From: Rouxiella badensis
GTDB lineage: Bacteria > Pseudomonadota > Gammaproteobacteria > Enterobacterales > Enterobacteriaceae
Direction of reading: 5' to 3'
Assembly: GCF_002093665.1 (NCBI RefSeq)
Contig: NZ_MRWE01000037.1
Span: 1-48,811 of the forward strand
DNA: 48,811 nucleotides
Below, one piece after another: positions 27,359-38,661 of the stretch; the first letter of the stretch is position 1; each line of letters starts with the position of its first letter. The translations under genes and the position numbers were made by a program. The notes under the pieces were generated by a model. That model searched no databases. It was not told the origin of the DNA and saw only the letters and a list, made by a program, of their open reading frames with translations.

Positions 27359-27489
27359 AGAATAAGAATAAGGTAAAGATGCTTACTATTAAAGCAGGAA
27401 CGGCCAACGTTACGAGACTTTACGTTCAGACGTGAAATCTGACCAGAAAAGGGGGGGTTGGTGCGGATTATGGGCTGGATGAGAAAGAA

Positions 27490-27509
27490 AACCGCCTCTG
27501 GAGGCGGTT
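27490..27509 (-). terminator. Terminator of tolC
   Basis: AACCGCCTC pairs with GAGGCGGTT around a 2-base loop. On the minus strand it is followed by TTCTTTCTC. It lies 37 bases after the tolC stop. Confidence 0.75.
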
Positions 27510-27545
27510 GTAGAAAAGCTTTAGCGTGTTTTCAGAAACATCTAC

Positions 27546-29036
27546 CTAGTTTTGGAAAGGATTACCGCTGGCCTTCACTGCCCTTGGCGTCGCTGACACG
27601 CTGGCGCGTTTAATCGGTGCAGGGGCTGGCATTGTGCTAGTGTTTAAACCATCTGCCGCCGCATTTTGCTGCGGTGTTTCAGGCGCAACCTGCTCAGGAC
27701 TGGTTGGCACCGGCTGTCCCAGCACGCCGTTGAGCGCCAACAGGTCGTTTTCATTGAGCGTACCCAAAGCTGACTTCACGTTTAACTGGTTAATAAGATA
27801 GGTATAACGGGCGCTCGAGAGCTCCTGTTTAGCGTTATACAGCGTGGTCGTCGCGTCGAGCACGTCAACGATAGTGCGCGTGCCTACCTTGTAGCCTGCT
27901 TCCATCGCGTCCAGAGAACTTTGGGCGGATACCACCGCCTGCTTATAGGCGTTGATACTGCTGATGGAGGCTGAAATATTGTTAAACGATGAACGGACGG
28001 TCTGCACGACGCTGCGGTGCGCGCTCTCAAGTTGCTCGCTGTAGTTAACGAAGCTGAGCTGTGCCTGTTTAACCTGCGAAGTCACTGAGCCGCCGCTGTA
28101 AATAGGAATAGTCAGGCTCAGGCCAACCTTGTTTTCACCGGCGTTAGAGTCATCATAACCATACGCCGGGCCGGTTCTTGAGCCGTTGTATTTAGTATTG
28201 GTCAGTCCCGTTGAGGCGGTAAGATCCAGCGTCGGCAAGTGGCCTGCTTCGTAATAGCGAATTTCTTCACGCGCCAAATCCTGCGACAGTCGGGCTGACA
28301 GCAGGCTCAGGTTGCGGTTATCAGCTTCTTTGAGCAGATTGTTGACCGGCTCAGGACGCTGGGTGTTAAAGGTTGCGATATTTAGCGATGCCAGCTGCGG
28401 GTAGTAAACACCGGTATATTGGCGCAGGACCTCAAGGTAGTTATCCAGGTTATTGCGCGCGGTGACTTCGTTCGCCAGCACGGTGTCATAACTTGAACGA
28501 GCGTTCTGCACGTCGGTGATGGCCACCAGGCCTACATTGAATCGCTGTGTGGTTTGGTCCAGCTCTCGGTAAACCGCCTGTTTCTGCGCTTCGGTATAAA
28601 TGAGGGCATCAATCGCACTCAAAACGTTGAAATACGCAGTAGCGGTGTTCAGAATAAGAGTCTGCTGCGCAGTCTGATAGGTGACATCGGCAATACCGGC
28701 CGTTTTTTCCTGCAGAGTCAGAGAGCGCCATTTAGACATATCAAAAATAGTTTGCGTCAACTGCAATGCGCCACTGGCGATCTTACTGTTTACGCCGTTT
28801 GCATCACGATAACCGTTGGCATAGTCGTAATCGAGGCCTAATCCCAACTGCGGCAGCAACGGGCTGCGTGCTTCATTAATTTTCTCAAATGCGGCATCAC
28901 GGGTTGCAGCAGCCGCACGCAAATCCGGGTTACTTTCCTTAGCTTGCCTGTATACCTGCATGAGATTTTCAGCCTGGCCCATCGTGCTAAAGCCGCCGAG
29001 ACCCAGAGCGACGAGAAGAGGTAGCAGTTTCTTCAT
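27546..29036 (-). CDS. tolC: Outer membrane efflux channel TolC
   Basis: The trimeric outer-membrane exit duct for AcrAB-type pumps and type I secretion. The 496-residue precursor starts MKKLLPLLVALGLGG at ATG 29036, with AAGGA about eight bases upstream. Longer starts to 29081 are rejected by alignment. The signal peptide ends at MGQA, before ENLMQVYRQA, as in E. coli. The two repeated halves of the outer membrane efflux protein fold are seen, including YKVGTRTIVDVLDATTTLYN. A Pro/Ala-rich tail ends the protein. It is divergent from nudF and ends in its own terminator before ygiBC. Confidence 0.97.
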   Translation of the reverse strand: MKKLLPLLVALGLGGFSTMGQAENLMQVYRQAKESNPDLRAAAATRDAAFEKINEARSPLLPQLGLGLDYDYANGYRDANGVNSKIASGALQLTQTIFDMSKWRSLTLQEKTAGIADVTYQTAQQTLILNTATAYFNVLSAIDALIYTEAQKQAVYRELDQTTQRFNVGLVAITDVQNARSSYDTVLANEVTARNNLDNYLEVLRQYTGVYYPQLASLNIATFNTQRPEPVNNLLKEADNRNLSLLSARLSQDLAREEIRYYEAGHLPTLDLTASTGLTNTKYNGSRTGPAYGYDDSNAGENKVGLSLTIPIYSGGSVTSQVKQAQLSFVNYSEQLESAHRSVVQTVRSSFNNISASISSINAYKQAVVSAQSSLDAMEAGYKVGTRTIVDVLDATTTLYNAKQELSSARYTYLINQLNVKSALGTLNENDLLALNGVLGQPVPTSPEQVAPETPQQNAAADGLNTSTMPAPAPIKRASVSATPRAVKASGNPFQN

Positions 29037-29263
29037 TTGCATTCCTTGTAGTGCAGCAATGTTATTATTTAATGCTGTCATTAAAACTAACAGACGCGGA
29101 TTCTAGCAGAGATTTTTAGGCAATTTGCATGACGTAATGTGCCATCTCAGCCGCTTGTATCCAAATCTAACACAAAAAATCTTGATTATTATTACCGCAT
29201 CTTCATCAAAAATGCCTGAAATGGAGATAATTTAATTTTAACCGTGGACGGGGTAGCATCGTA

Positions 29264-29896
29264 ATGGACAAATTCAAAGATTCGCCAGTAGTTTTCGGCA
29301 GAAATGATTTAGAAATTATTGCGATAGAAAACCGTTACCAAGGTTTTTTCTCCATTAACGCCTATCGGTTTCGCCATCGCCTGTTTAATGGTGAAATGAG
29401 CGGAGAGGTGGTGCGAGAAGTTTTTGAACGTGGCCATGCTGCCGTTCTGCTACCTTATGATCCCATACGCGATGAAGTGGTGGTGATTGAACAAATTCGT
29501 ATACCTGCACTGGGATCCAGCGAGACCCCATGGTTACTCGAGATGGTCGCAGGTATTATAGAAGAGGGCGAAACGGTAGAAGACGTCGCCCGCCGCGAAG
29601 CATTGGAAGAAGCTGGCGTAGTGGTTAAACGCTGTAAACCGGTACTCAGCTATCTGGCAAGTCCAGGCGGTACCAGTGAGCGCCTTTCTATTATGGTCGG
29701 CGAAGTTGATGCGACGACGGCAGAGGGAATTCATGGTCTGGAAACTGAAAATGAAGACATCCGGGTACACGTGGTCAGCCGGGAGCAGGCTTGCCGCTGG
29801 GTGGAAGAAGGAGCGATAGACAATGCTGCGTCAGTGATTGCCCTGCAATGGCTGGCTCTGCACCATGAATCCTTAAAAAAAGAATGGGTTGAATAA
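29264..29896 (+). CDS. nudF: ADP-ribose pyrophosphatase
   Basis: Hydrolyses ADP-ribose to AMP and ribose 5-phosphate. The 210-residue protein carries a complete Nudix box at residues 97-119, with Gly97, Glu103, Arg111, Glu112, Glu115 and Glu116. The N-terminal swapped-domain strand region resembles E. coli NudF. It is the first gene of a tight plus-strand operon. Its TAA shares one base with the yqiB ATG. Confidence 0.96.
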   Translation: MDKFKDSPVVFGRNDLEIIAIENRYQGFFSINAYRFRHRLFNGEMSGEVVREVFERGHAAVLLPYDPIRDEVVVIEQIRIPALGSSETPWLLEMVAGIIEEGETVEDVARREALEEAGVVVKRCKPVLSYLASPGGTSERLSIMVGEVDATTAEGIHGLETENEDIRVHVVSREQACRWVEEGAIDNAASVIALQWLALHHESLKKEWVE

Positions 29897-30321
29897 TGAT
29901 CAAGCGCTATGTTCCCGATTTTCCTGAAATGATGCGACTGTGCGAGACAAATTTTGCACAGCTGCGCCGTTTGCTGCCTCGAAATGATGAAGTGGGACAG
30001 ACGGTGACTTATCAGGTAACTAACGCGACCTACCAGTTAAAAATTCTGGAATCGACACGCTATACTTCGCTGGTTGAAATCAAGCAGACCGCCCCCGCCG
30101 TCAGCTATTGGAGCCTGCCTTCAATGAGCGTCCGCCTTTATCACGATGCCATGGTTGCTGAAGTGTGTGCGAGCCAACAGATCTTTCGTTTCAAAGCACG
30201 CTATGATTATCCTAATAAAAAGTTGCATCAGCGTGACGAAAAGCATCAAATTAACCAGTTTCTTGCTGATTGGTTGCGCTATTGTCTGGCGCATGGAGCC
30301 ATGCCAGTTCCGGTTTGTTAG
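29896..30321 (+). CDS. yqiB: YqiB family protein (DUF1249)
   Basis: A 141-residue cytoplasmic protein starting [17 protein letters not shown], matching DUF1249 proteins such as E. coli Yqi[13 protein letters not shown] and [16 protein letters not shown] are the conserved parts. No membrane segment is present. The start codon overlaps the nudF stop, and cpdA follows after 27 bases. The role is not known; conserved placement between nudF and cpdA hints at a nucleotide- or signalling-related task (inference only). Confidence 0.92.
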   Translation: MIKRYVPDFPEMMRLCETNFAQLRRLLPRNDEVGQTVTYQVTNATYQLKILESTRYTSLVEIKQTAPAVSYWSLPSMSVRLYHDAMVAEVCASQQIFRFKARYDYPNKKLHQRDEKHQINQFLADWLRYCLAHGAMPVPVC

Positions 30322-30348
30322 ACAGACTTGAATAACAAAGGATCGAAT

Positions 30349-31176
30349 TTGGAAAGCCTGTTTAAGCTGCCTTTGGTAGATGGGGCCAAAGTCAGGATAT
30401 TACAGATTACAGATACTCATCTTTTTGCGGGTGAAGACCAGACTTTGCTGGGCGTTAACACGTTTCGCAGCTATCGCGCCGTGCTGGACGCCATTTCTGC
30501 CGAGCAGCGTGAGGTTGATATTATCGCGGCGACCGGGGATTTAGCCCAGGATCAATCGGTCGAGGCCTATCACCACTTTGCAGAGGGCATTAATCGATTT
30601 CATGCCCCCTGTGTCTGGTTGCCCGGAAATCATGATTTCCAACCTGCCATGGTGGATGCATTGGCCGAAGCAGGGATCCACCCTTCCAAACAGGTATTGC
30701 TGGGCAACGATTGGCAAATTCTTCTGCTCGACACTCAGGTTTTCGGCGTGCCGCACGGTGAGCTGAGCGAATATCAGCTCGACTGGATGACCCGTTGCCT
30801 GGACCAGTATCCCGACAGATTTACCCTGATTATGCTGCACCATCATCCGCTGCCGTCGGGCTGTACCTGGCTTGATCAGCACAGTCTGCGCAATGCGCAC
30901 ACGCTGGCGACGGTGCTGCAAGCGTATCCGCAAGTGTCGACGCTGCTTTGTGGGCATATTCATCAGGAGCTGGACCTCGACTGGTACGGCAAGCGCCTGT
31001 ATGCCACGCCGTCGACCTGCGTGCAGTTCAAACCTCACTGCACCAATTTTACGCTGGATACGCTCGCCCCAGGTTGGCGATATCTGACGCTACACCCTGA
31101 TGGCCGCGTCGAGACTGAGGTTTGCCGTTTGCAAACCAGCGAGTTTAGCCCCGACGCCGACGCGGAAGGTTATTAA
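30349..31176 (+). CDS. cpdA: 3',5'-cyclic-AMP phosphodiesterase
   Basis: Degrades cAMP to AMP and so tempers CRP signalling. The 275-residue metallophosphoesterase has [30 protein letters not shown] and CGHIHQE, the full set of metal ligands. The start is TTG 30349 with AGGA upstream, giving the same length and N-terminus (ESLFKLPLV) as E. coli CpdA. An upstream TTG at 30328 is less likely. The rare start may keep expression low. Its stop overlaps the yqiA start by one base. Confidence 0.96.
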   Translation: MESLFKLPLVDGAKVRILQITDTHLFAGEDQTLLGVNTFRSYRAVLDAISAEQREVDIIAATGDLAQDQSVEAYHHFAEGINRFHAPCVWLPGNHDFQPAMVDALAEAGIHPSKQVLLGNDWQILLLDTQVFGVPHGELSEYQLDWMTRCLDQYPDRFTLIMLHHHPLPSGCTWLDQHSLRNAHTLATVLQAYPQVSTLLCGHIHQELDLDWYGKRLYATPSTCVQFKPHCTNFTLDTLAPGWRYLTLHPDGRVETEVCRLQTSEFSPDADAEGY

Positions 31177-31757
31177 TGAGTACCTTGCTTTATCTGCACG
31201 GGTTCAATAGTTCTCCTCAGTCTGCCAAGGCGACCGCGATGAAAGCCTGGCTCGCCGAGAACCACCCGCGCATCGAAATGATTATCCCGCAGCTTTTGCC
31301 TTATCCCGCCGACGCCGCCGAGCAGCTCGAAACGCTGGTGATGGAAAAATCGGGCGAGAAGATTGGCATCGTTGGCTCGTCTCTCGGCGGCTATTACGCT
31401 ACCTGGCTGTCGCAGTGCTTTACTCTGCCGGCGGTGGTGGTTAATCCCGCAGTGCGGCCTTATGAACTCTTAATCGACTATCTCGGGGTCAATCAGAACC
31501 CCTACACCGGCCAGCAATATGTGTTAGAGTCTCGCCATGTTTACGATCTCAAAGTGATGCAGATCGAGCCTTTGGAGTCACCCGATTTACTCTGGTTACT
31601 CCAGCAAACCGGCGATGAAACCCTCGACTACCGTCAGGCCGTGGCGTATTACACCGCGTGCCGCCAGACCGTAGAACCCGAGGGTAATCACACTTTTGTC
31701 GGGTTTGAACGTTATTTCTCACCGATTGTGGATTTCTTGGGGTTGGCATCGGATTGA
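31176..31757 (+). CDS. yqiA: Esterase YqiA (alpha/beta hydrolase)
   Basis: A 193-residue alpha/beta hydrolase with short-chain esterase activity in E. coli. It begins [16 protein letters not shown], with the oxyanion HGF motif. The nucleophile elbow GSSLG places Ser69 as catalytic. The catalytic His is in [12 protein letters not shown] near residue 170. The gene overlaps cpdA by one base and precedes parE by 92 bases. Confidence 0.94.
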   Translation: MSTLLYLHGFNSSPQSAKATAMKAWLAENHPRIEMIIPQLLPYPADAAEQLETLVMEKSGEKIGIVGSSLGGYYATWLSQCFTLPAVVVNPAVRPYELLIDYLGVNQNPYTGQQYVLESRHVYDLKVMQIEPLESPDLLWLLQQTGDETLDYRQAVAYYTACRQTVEPEGNHTFVGFERYFSPIVDFLGLASD

Positions 31758-31846
31758 GTATTACTCACGGCGGGCGTTTTGCTTGCCGCAGTCTCGTTCG
31801 CCAGCAACAGTATCGTTCACTCACAACCAGAGCCACGAATTAATAA

Positions 31847-33745
<1,899 letters not shown>

Positions 33746-33825
33746 TCTTTCCATGCTTTGTTCGGGGAATGGGTCTCTTGGTGCACCTGAATTCTGCATG
33801 ACTGGGTGGAACAAGTTAGAGACAT

Positions 33826-33860
33826 AAAAAAACCGGAGCCCTTACAGCTCCGGTTTTTTT
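33826..33860. terminator. Bidirectional terminator between parE and ygiN
   Basis: AAAAAAACCGGAGC pairs with GCTCCGGTTTTTTT around a 7-base loop. T runs on both strands lie between convergent stop codons. Confidence 0.92.
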
Positions 33861-33893
33861 TTAGGTTCTCATCAGGAAAAACTCAGATATAGA

Positions 33894-34199
33894 TCAGCTT
33901 TTCTCGATGATATTGATCTTCACGTCCACGACGTCGTGTTTGATATTTTCACGATGTGCGTGCATGTGTGCCGCCTGCTGATGATCTTCCAGATGTGCCA
34001 GGCTTTCCCAATCTTCCAGCATAAAGATGGAGTTGGGCGCACTCTGACGCCATGGGATATGCCCTTTAACGTCAAGAAAAGGCTCATAACGATGGCAGCC
34101 TTTTTCTTGCAGAACCTGTGGCAGCAGCTGGGTAATTTTTTCCAGCACTGAATCACGACGGCCTGGCTTGATGATGATTTCAGCGATAACGGTTATCAT
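33894..34199 (-). CDS. ygiN: Quinol monooxygenase YgiN (ABM domain)
   Basis: A 101-residue ferredoxin-like antibiotic-biosynthesis-monooxygenase protein. E. coli YgiN oxidises quinols and may form a cycle with the quinone reductase MdaB. It begins MITVIAEIIIKPGRRDSVLE. Conserved parts are CHRYEPF, FMLEDWES and an AAHMHAHRENI helix. It sits 107 bases downstream of mdaB on the same strand. The gap contains hairpins, so co-transcription with partial attenuation is possible. Confidence 0.93.
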   Translation of the reverse strand: MITVIAEIIIKPGRRDSVLEKITQLLPQVLQEKGCHRYEPFLDVKGHIPWRQSAPNSIFMLEDWESLAHLEDHQQAAHMHAHRENIKHDVVDVKINIIEKS

Positions 34200-34265
34200 A
34201 AAAACCTCGTTTTCCCTTTAAATGTGTGAGCCTTACAAACTCCCGGCTCACGAGAATGGCGCATT

Positions 34266-34303
34266 CTGAGTGTGGCAATAAACGCAGAATTTGCCAAACT
34301 CAG
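34266..34303. repeat. Inverted repeat between mdaB and ygiN
   Basis: CTGAGTGTGGCAA (34266-34278) pairs with TTGCCAAACTCAG (34291-34303), with one mismatch in 13, around a 12-base loop. It lies immediately after the mdaB stop. There is no T run on either side, so it may be an mRNA-stabilising or weak attenuating structure. Confidence 0.55.
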
Positions 34304-34306
34304 GAT

Positions 34307-34906
34307 TTACTCAGCGTCTTCCGCTTGACCAAATACGTGTTCAAGGTGTGCGCGGTAGTTAGCGAAGTAACCTTCGATGTCCGGCTGTTTGATAACGTCG
34401 TTACACATAAAGGTCGGCAGGGTGTCCATACCGAGGAACTGGTTGGCTTTGTGGAACGGCAGATAAACACCGTCAACGCCCACGCCGTGGAAGAACTGGT
34501 CTTTATCTTCAAAGGCTTCCAGTGGCGCATTCCAGGTCACGGAAAGCATGTATGCGGTGCCTTGGATAAGGCCGCCGGAACCGTATTTTTTCGAAGCGTC
34601 GGAGCGGGAACGGCCGTCGCTTTCGTACAGACGACCATGGCCTTCGGTGAAGACTTCATCGATATATTTTTTCAACGTCCACGGCGCGCCCATCCACCAA
34701 CCTGGCATCTGATAGATGATAGCGTCGGCCCACAGATAGCTCTCGATTTCGGCTTCGACGTCGTAGCCTTGTTCGATATGAGTTACGCGAACGCGGTGGC
34801 CAGCGTCACGCAGGAAAGAATCGGCAACCTCGGTAAGGCTGATGTTCAGTGCGCCTTTAGAGTGGGCAAAGGTTTTTCCGGCATTGATAATCAGTATGTT
34901 GCTCAT
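34307..34906 (-). CDS. mdaB: NAD(P)H:quinone oxidoreductase MdaB
   Basis: A flavodoxin-fold enzyme that reduces quinones by two electrons and protects against quinone stress. The 199-residue protein starts MSNILIINAGKTFAHSKG. FMN/FAD-binding features include the N-terminal phosphate loop and YQMPGWWMGAPWTLKKYID, with TWNAPLEAF also conserved. It pairs functionally with ygiN. Two palindromes upstream (34968-34983 and 34989-35005) could be operators; a TACAAT -10 candidate for this strand lies near the start codon. Confidence 0.96.
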   Translation of the reverse strand: MSNILIINAGKTFAHSKGALNISLTEVADSFLRDAGHRVRVTHIEQGYDVEAEIESYLWADAIIYQMPGWWMGAPWTLKKYIDEVFTEGHGRLYESDGRSRSDASKKYGSGGLIQGTAYMLSVTWNAPLEAFEDKDQFFHGVGVDGVYLPFHKANQFLGMDTLPTFMCNDVIKQPDIEGYFANYRAHLEHVFGQAEDAE

Positions 34907-34967
34907 GGCATAGGCCTCATTAGTAAACTGTTGAGGGAATTGTAACTGAGATTGTTGCGCTTAAAAA

Positions 34968-35005
34968 TGTGCGCCAGAGCACAATACTATTGCTCTTAAT
35001 GCAAT
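34968..35005. promoter_or_regulatory. Two adjacent palindromes in the mdaB-parC divergent region
   Basis: TGTGCGCCAGAGCACA (arms TGTGC/GCACA, N6) is followed five bases later by ATTGCTCTTAATGCAAT (arms ATTGC/GCAAT, N7). The second has the shape of a LysR-type regulator box. They lie 62-99 bases upstream of mdaB. The rest of the 317-base gap (34907-35223) shows no gene. Confidence 0.45.
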
Positions 35006-35223
35006 AATTGGCAGGGGTTTATCGACTTTTAGCTGCGCTTTCGCGCAGTGACTGTTCGCTGAAAACACAGCAACTGTGACAGCAAGACGCCATATGATGT
35101 ACTATCGCGGACATCATCGCCCTGTGCGACAGCGCCCGTGCGTGTCTGCAACCGGGCCTCCTTATTTTCCAGAACGTTCATTTTCCAGCACGACAGTGCG
35201 ATGGATCTGAGGATAAAAAAGTA

Positions 35224-37497
35224 ATGAGTGAAGTGACTCATGACGGTACAGAGCGTTTAGCGCTGCATACGTTTACCGAGAATGCCTACCTGAACTACTC
35301 CATGTACGTAATCATGGACAGGGCACTCCCTTACATCGGCGACGGCCTCAAGCCGGTTCAGCGCCGCATTATTTATGCTATGTCTGAGCTGGGTCTCAGC
35401 AATAACGCAAAATTTAAAAAATCTGCCCGTACCGTCGGTGATGTATTGGGTAAGTATCATCCGCACGGCGACAGCGCCTGTTACGAAGCGATGGTATTGA
35501 TGGCGCAGCCTTTCTCCTATCGCTATCCGCTGGTGGACGGGCAGGGGAACTGGGGCGCACCGGATGACCCTAAGTCGTTTGCCGCGATGCGTTACACCGA
35601 ATCGCGTCTGTCGAAATACGCCGAAGTTCTGCTGCGTGAGCTGGCGCAGGGTACCGTTGACTGGGTGCCAAACTTCGACGGCACGATGCAGGAGCCGAAA
35701 ATGCTGCCTGCGCGTCTGCCGAACATTCTTCTCAACGGCACCACCGGCATTGCAGTAGGCATGGCGACGGACATTCCGCCGCATAACCTGCGTGAAGTTG
35801 CCAACGCTGCTGTCGCCTTGCTTGAAAAGCCCGGCAGCACGCTCGAAGATCTGCTGGAATACGTGCAGGGGCCGGACTTCCCGACTGAAGCCGAAATCAT
35901 TACGCCGCGTAACGAGATCCGCAAAATTTACGAATCCGGCAAAGGCTCGGTTCGTATGCGTGCGCTGTGGAAAAAAGAGGACGGCGAAGCAGTGATAACC
36001 GCGCTGCCGCATCAGGTTTCCGGTGCCAAGGTGCTGGAGCAGATTGCCAGCCAGATGCGCGCCAAGAAGCTGCCGATGGTTGAGGATTTGCGCGACGAGT
36101 CGGATCACGAGAACCCGACCCGTTTGGTTATTGTTCCGCGATCTAACCGTATCGATCTCGATCAAGTGATGAACCACCTGTTTGCGACCACCGATCTTGA
36201 GCGCAGCTACCGGATCAACATGAACATGATCGGTCTGGATAACCGTCCGCAGGTGAAAGGACTGGTTGAGATCCTGACCGAGTGGTTGTCGTATCGCCGT
36301 GACACCGTGCGCCGCCGTTTAAACTTCCGCCTGGATAAGGTGTTGAAGCGTTTGCATATTCTTGAAGGTTTGTTGATAGCCTTCCTGAACATCGACGAAG
36401 TGATCCACATCATTCGCTCCGAAGATGAGCCGAAACCGGTGTTGATGGAACGTTTTGCGCTGAGCGAAACGCAGGCCGAGGCGATTCTCGAGCTGAAATT
36501 GCGCCACCTCGCCAAGCTGGAAGAAATGAAGATCCGCGGCGAGCAGGACGAACTGGCGAAGGAGCGCGACCAGCTGCAGGCGCTGCTGGCTTCAGAACGT
36601 AAGCTGAGCACCCTGATCCGCAAAGAAATTCAGGCCGACGCCGAGGCCTACGGCGACGACCGCCGTTCGCCGATTATCGAGCGTGAAGAAGCGAAGGCGA
36701 TGAGTGAAAGTGACTTCATTCCGTCCGAGCCGGTGACCGTTGTTCTGTCCGAGATGGGCTGGGTTCGCAGTGCCAAAGGGCATGATATCGACCCGACCGG
36801 CCTGAGTTACAAGGCGGGCGACAGCTTCCGCAGCGCCGCACGTGGTAAGAGCAATCAACCGGTGGTGTTCATCGACTCCACCGGTCGCAGCTATGCGTTG
36901 GACACCAACACGCTGCCGTCGGCGCGTGGTCAGGGCGAGCCATTAACCGGTAAGCTGACGCCGCCGCCGGGCGCGACTATCCAGCAGGTGCTGATGGCCG
37001 CTGACGATCAGAAGCTGCTGATGGCCTCCGACGCAGGCTACGGTTTCGTGTGTACCTTTAACGATTTGGTTGCACGCAACCGTGCGGGCAAGGCGATGAT
37101 CACGCTGCCTGAGAACGCCAGTGCGCTGCCGCCTATCGAGCTGGTGGGTGACGACGACATGCTGTTGTCGATTACCAGCGCGGGCCGCATGCTGTTGTTC
37201 CCGGTCGCCGATTTACCCCAGCTGTCGAAGGGTAAAGGCAACAAGATTGTCTCAATTTCTGCGGCTGATGCCGCATCGGGAGCCGATAAACTTGCCTGGT
37301 TACTGGTGCTGGCACCGCAAACGTCTATCACGCTGCATGTTGGCAAGCGCAAGCTGACGCTGCGTCCTGAAGATTTGCAGAAGTTCCGCGCTGAACGCGG
37401 CCGCAAAGGCACGCTGCTGCCACGCGGTTTGCAGCGTATTGACAGGGTCGAAGTCGATGGACCGGCGCGTCCTTCAGTCGGTGACAGCGAAGAATAA
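35224..37497 (+). CDS. parC: DNA topoisomerase IV subunit A
   Basis: The DNA-cleaving subunit of topoisomerase IV. The 757-residue protein has the breakage-reunion domain with active-site Tyr124 in MRYTESRLS. The quinolone-determining region reads [12 protein letters not shown], with Ser84 and Glu88 corresponding to E. coli Ser80 and Glu84, so there is no classical resistance substitution. A coiled coil with the [15 protein letters not shown] gate follows, then the C-terminal beta-pinwheel from about residue 490. ATG 35224 begins four residues longer at the N-terminus than E. coli. It is followed by a terminator. Confidence 0.98.
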   Translation: MSEVTHDGTERLALHTFTENAYLNYSMYVIMDRALPYIGDGLKPVQRRIIYAMSELGLSNNAKFKKSARTVGDVLGKYHPHGDSACYEAMVLMAQPFSYRYPLVDGQGNWGAPDDPKSFAAMRYTESRLSKYAEVLLRELAQGTVDWVPNFDGTMQEPKMLPARLPNILLNGTTGIAVGMATDIPPHNLREVANAAVALLEKPGSTLEDLLEYVQGPDFPTEAEIITPRNEIRKIYESGKGSVRMRALWKKEDGEAVITALPHQVSGAKVLEQIASQMRAKKLPMVEDLRDESDHENPTRLVIVPRSNRIDLDQVMNHLFATTDLERSYRINMNMIGLDNRPQVKGLVEILTEWLSYRRDTVRRRLNFRLDKVLKRLHILEGLLIAFLNIDEVIHIIRSEDEPKPVLMERFALSETQAEAILELKLRHLAKLEEMKIRGEQDELAKERDQLQALLASERKLSTLIRKEIQADAEAYGDDRRSPIIEREEAKAMSESDFIPSEPVTVVLSEMGWVRSAKGHDIDPTGLSYKAGDSFRSAARGKSNQPVVFIDSTGRSYALDTNTLPSARGQGEPLTGKLTPPPGATIQQVLMAADDQKLLMASDAGYGFVCTFNDLVARNRAGKAMITLPENASALPPIELVGDDDMLLSITSAGRMLLFPVADLPQLSKGKGNKIVSISAADAASGADKLAWLLVLAPQTSITLHVGKRKLTLRPEDLQKFRAERGRKGTLLPRGLQRIDRVEVDGPARPSVGDSEE

Positions 37498-37519
37498 CGC
37501 ATCTTATATTGCTTTAATC

Positions 37520-37540
37520 AGGGCACTTCGGTGCCCTTAA
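37520..37540 (+). terminator. Probable terminator of parC
   Basis: AGGGCAC pairs with GTGCCCT around a UUCG tetraloop, an unusually stable loop. It lies 22 bases past the stop. The downstream tail TAATTG is only weakly T-rich. Confidence 0.65.
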
Positions 37541-37570
37541 TTGCCCAGCTTCACAAAGAATGAAACGATA

Positions 37571-37599
37571 ATTATCAACTTGTGCACGAGCTTGATAAT
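37571..37599. promoter_or_regulatory. 29-bp palindromic site upstream of plsC (operator candidate)
   Basis: Perfect 8-base arms ATTATCAA and TTGATAAT flank a 13-base centre that itself contains GTGCAC. GATAATTATC overlaps the left arm. It lies about 185 bases before plsC. The 286-base gap has no gene apart from this and the parC terminator. Confidence 0.35.
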
Positions 37600-37783
37600 C
37601 TTTATTCCTGAGTACAAATAATTTACGTTTGTTGCAATCGCTATTATTTGGATTAATAAAAACCCTCTCCGGGTGAAGAATAACTATTGTATAGAGCCAG
37701 CTGAGGCCCGAGAATAGTCCAGCGGCAAGGGAACGGCAGGGGCAAACAGAGTTTGACTCCGGTTGTATGCTTAAGAGGGTGTT

Positions 37784-38527
37784 ATGTTATTTATTTTTCG
37801 CTTTATTTATGTCGTGGTTTTCTCAATTCTGTTGTGCATTTTCGGTTCTATTTATTGCCTTTTCAGTCCAAGAAATCCAAAACATGTTGCGACTTTCGGC
37901 CATCTTTTTGGCGAACTGGCACCTATCCTTGGCCTGAGGGTTGAAAAACGAACGCCTCCTGAGGCCGCCCATTACGGCAACTGTATTTACATTGCTAACC
38001 ACCAGAATAACTACGACATGGTGACAGCGGCCAAAGCCGTTCAGCCTCGCACCGTGACCGTGGGTAAAAAAAGCCTGGTATGGATCCCGTTCTTCGGGCC
38101 GCTGTACTGGCTGACCGGTAACCTACTGATTGACCGTGATAACCGCACCAAAGCGCACGGCACTATCTCTCAGGTTGTCGAGCAAATTAAAAAGAAAAAC
38201 GTTTCTATCTGGATGTTCCCGGAAGGCACCCGCAGCCGTGGGCGCGGTCTGATGCCGTTCAAAACCGGTGCTTTCCACGCGGCCATCTCCGCCGGTGTGC
38301 CTATCGTCCCAATCTGTGTGTCTAACACCAGCAACAAAATCAAACTTAACCGCTGGAATAACGGTTTGGTGATTGTTGAAATGCTGCCGCCGATTGACAC
38401 TACGCAGTATGGTAAAGAACGCCTGCGCGAATTATCGGAACACTGCCGTCAATTGATGGCCGATAAAATAGCCGAGCTTGATGCGGAAGTTGCGCAGCGC
38501 GAAGCCGAGATGAAGATAAAAAAATAA
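37784..38527 (+). CDS. plsC: 1-acyl-sn-glycerol-3-phosphate acyltransferase
   Basis: Acylates lysophosphatidate to phosphatidate at the inner membrane. The 247-residue protein has an N-terminal membrane helix (residues 1-26). The acyltransferase motif NHQNNYD gives the catalytic pair His73/Asp78. FPEGTR at 145-150 and GVPIVPICVSN are the other conserved blocks. AGAGGG lies before ATG 37784. It sits between parC and ftsP as in E. coli. Together with PlsY it completes the two acylations of phospholipid synthesis. Confidence 0.97.
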   Translation: MLFIFRFIYVVVFSILLCIFGSIYCLFSPRNPKHVATFGHLFGELAPILGLRVEKRTPPEAAHYGNCIYIANHQNNYDMVTAAKAVQPRTVTVGKKSLVWIPFFGPLYWLTGNLLIDRDNRTKAHGTISQVVEQIKKKNVSIWMFPEGTRSRGRGLMPFKTGAFHAAISAGVPIVPICVSNTSNKIKLNRWNNGLVIVEMLPPIDTTQYGKERLRELSEHCRQLMADKIAELDAEVAQREAEMKIKK

Positions 38528-38544
38528 ATAGTTATTTTTAATTC

Positions 38545-38583
38545 CCCGCCGGATAAGGGCTTTTTACAGAGCCTCACGGCGGG
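38545..38583 (+). other. Intercistronic hairpin between plsC and ftsP
   Basis: CCCGCCG (38545-38551) pairs with CGGCGGG (38577-38583) around a 25-base loop that can form a smaller GGC/GCC stem. There is no T run. It could stabilise the plsC mRNA or attenuate ftsP. Confidence 0.5.
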
Positions 38584-38661
38584 CAATTATTATAGGGTCC
38601 GCCGCCATTGAAGGTCAGTGGGCTGATATCGCAGCTTAGATTTTGTGTTCATGGAGAAGAT

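Noticed and set aside
35400-35520. Quinolone resistance change in ParC
   Set aside because: Ser84 and Glu88 (E. coli Ser80 and Glu84) are the susceptible-type residues.
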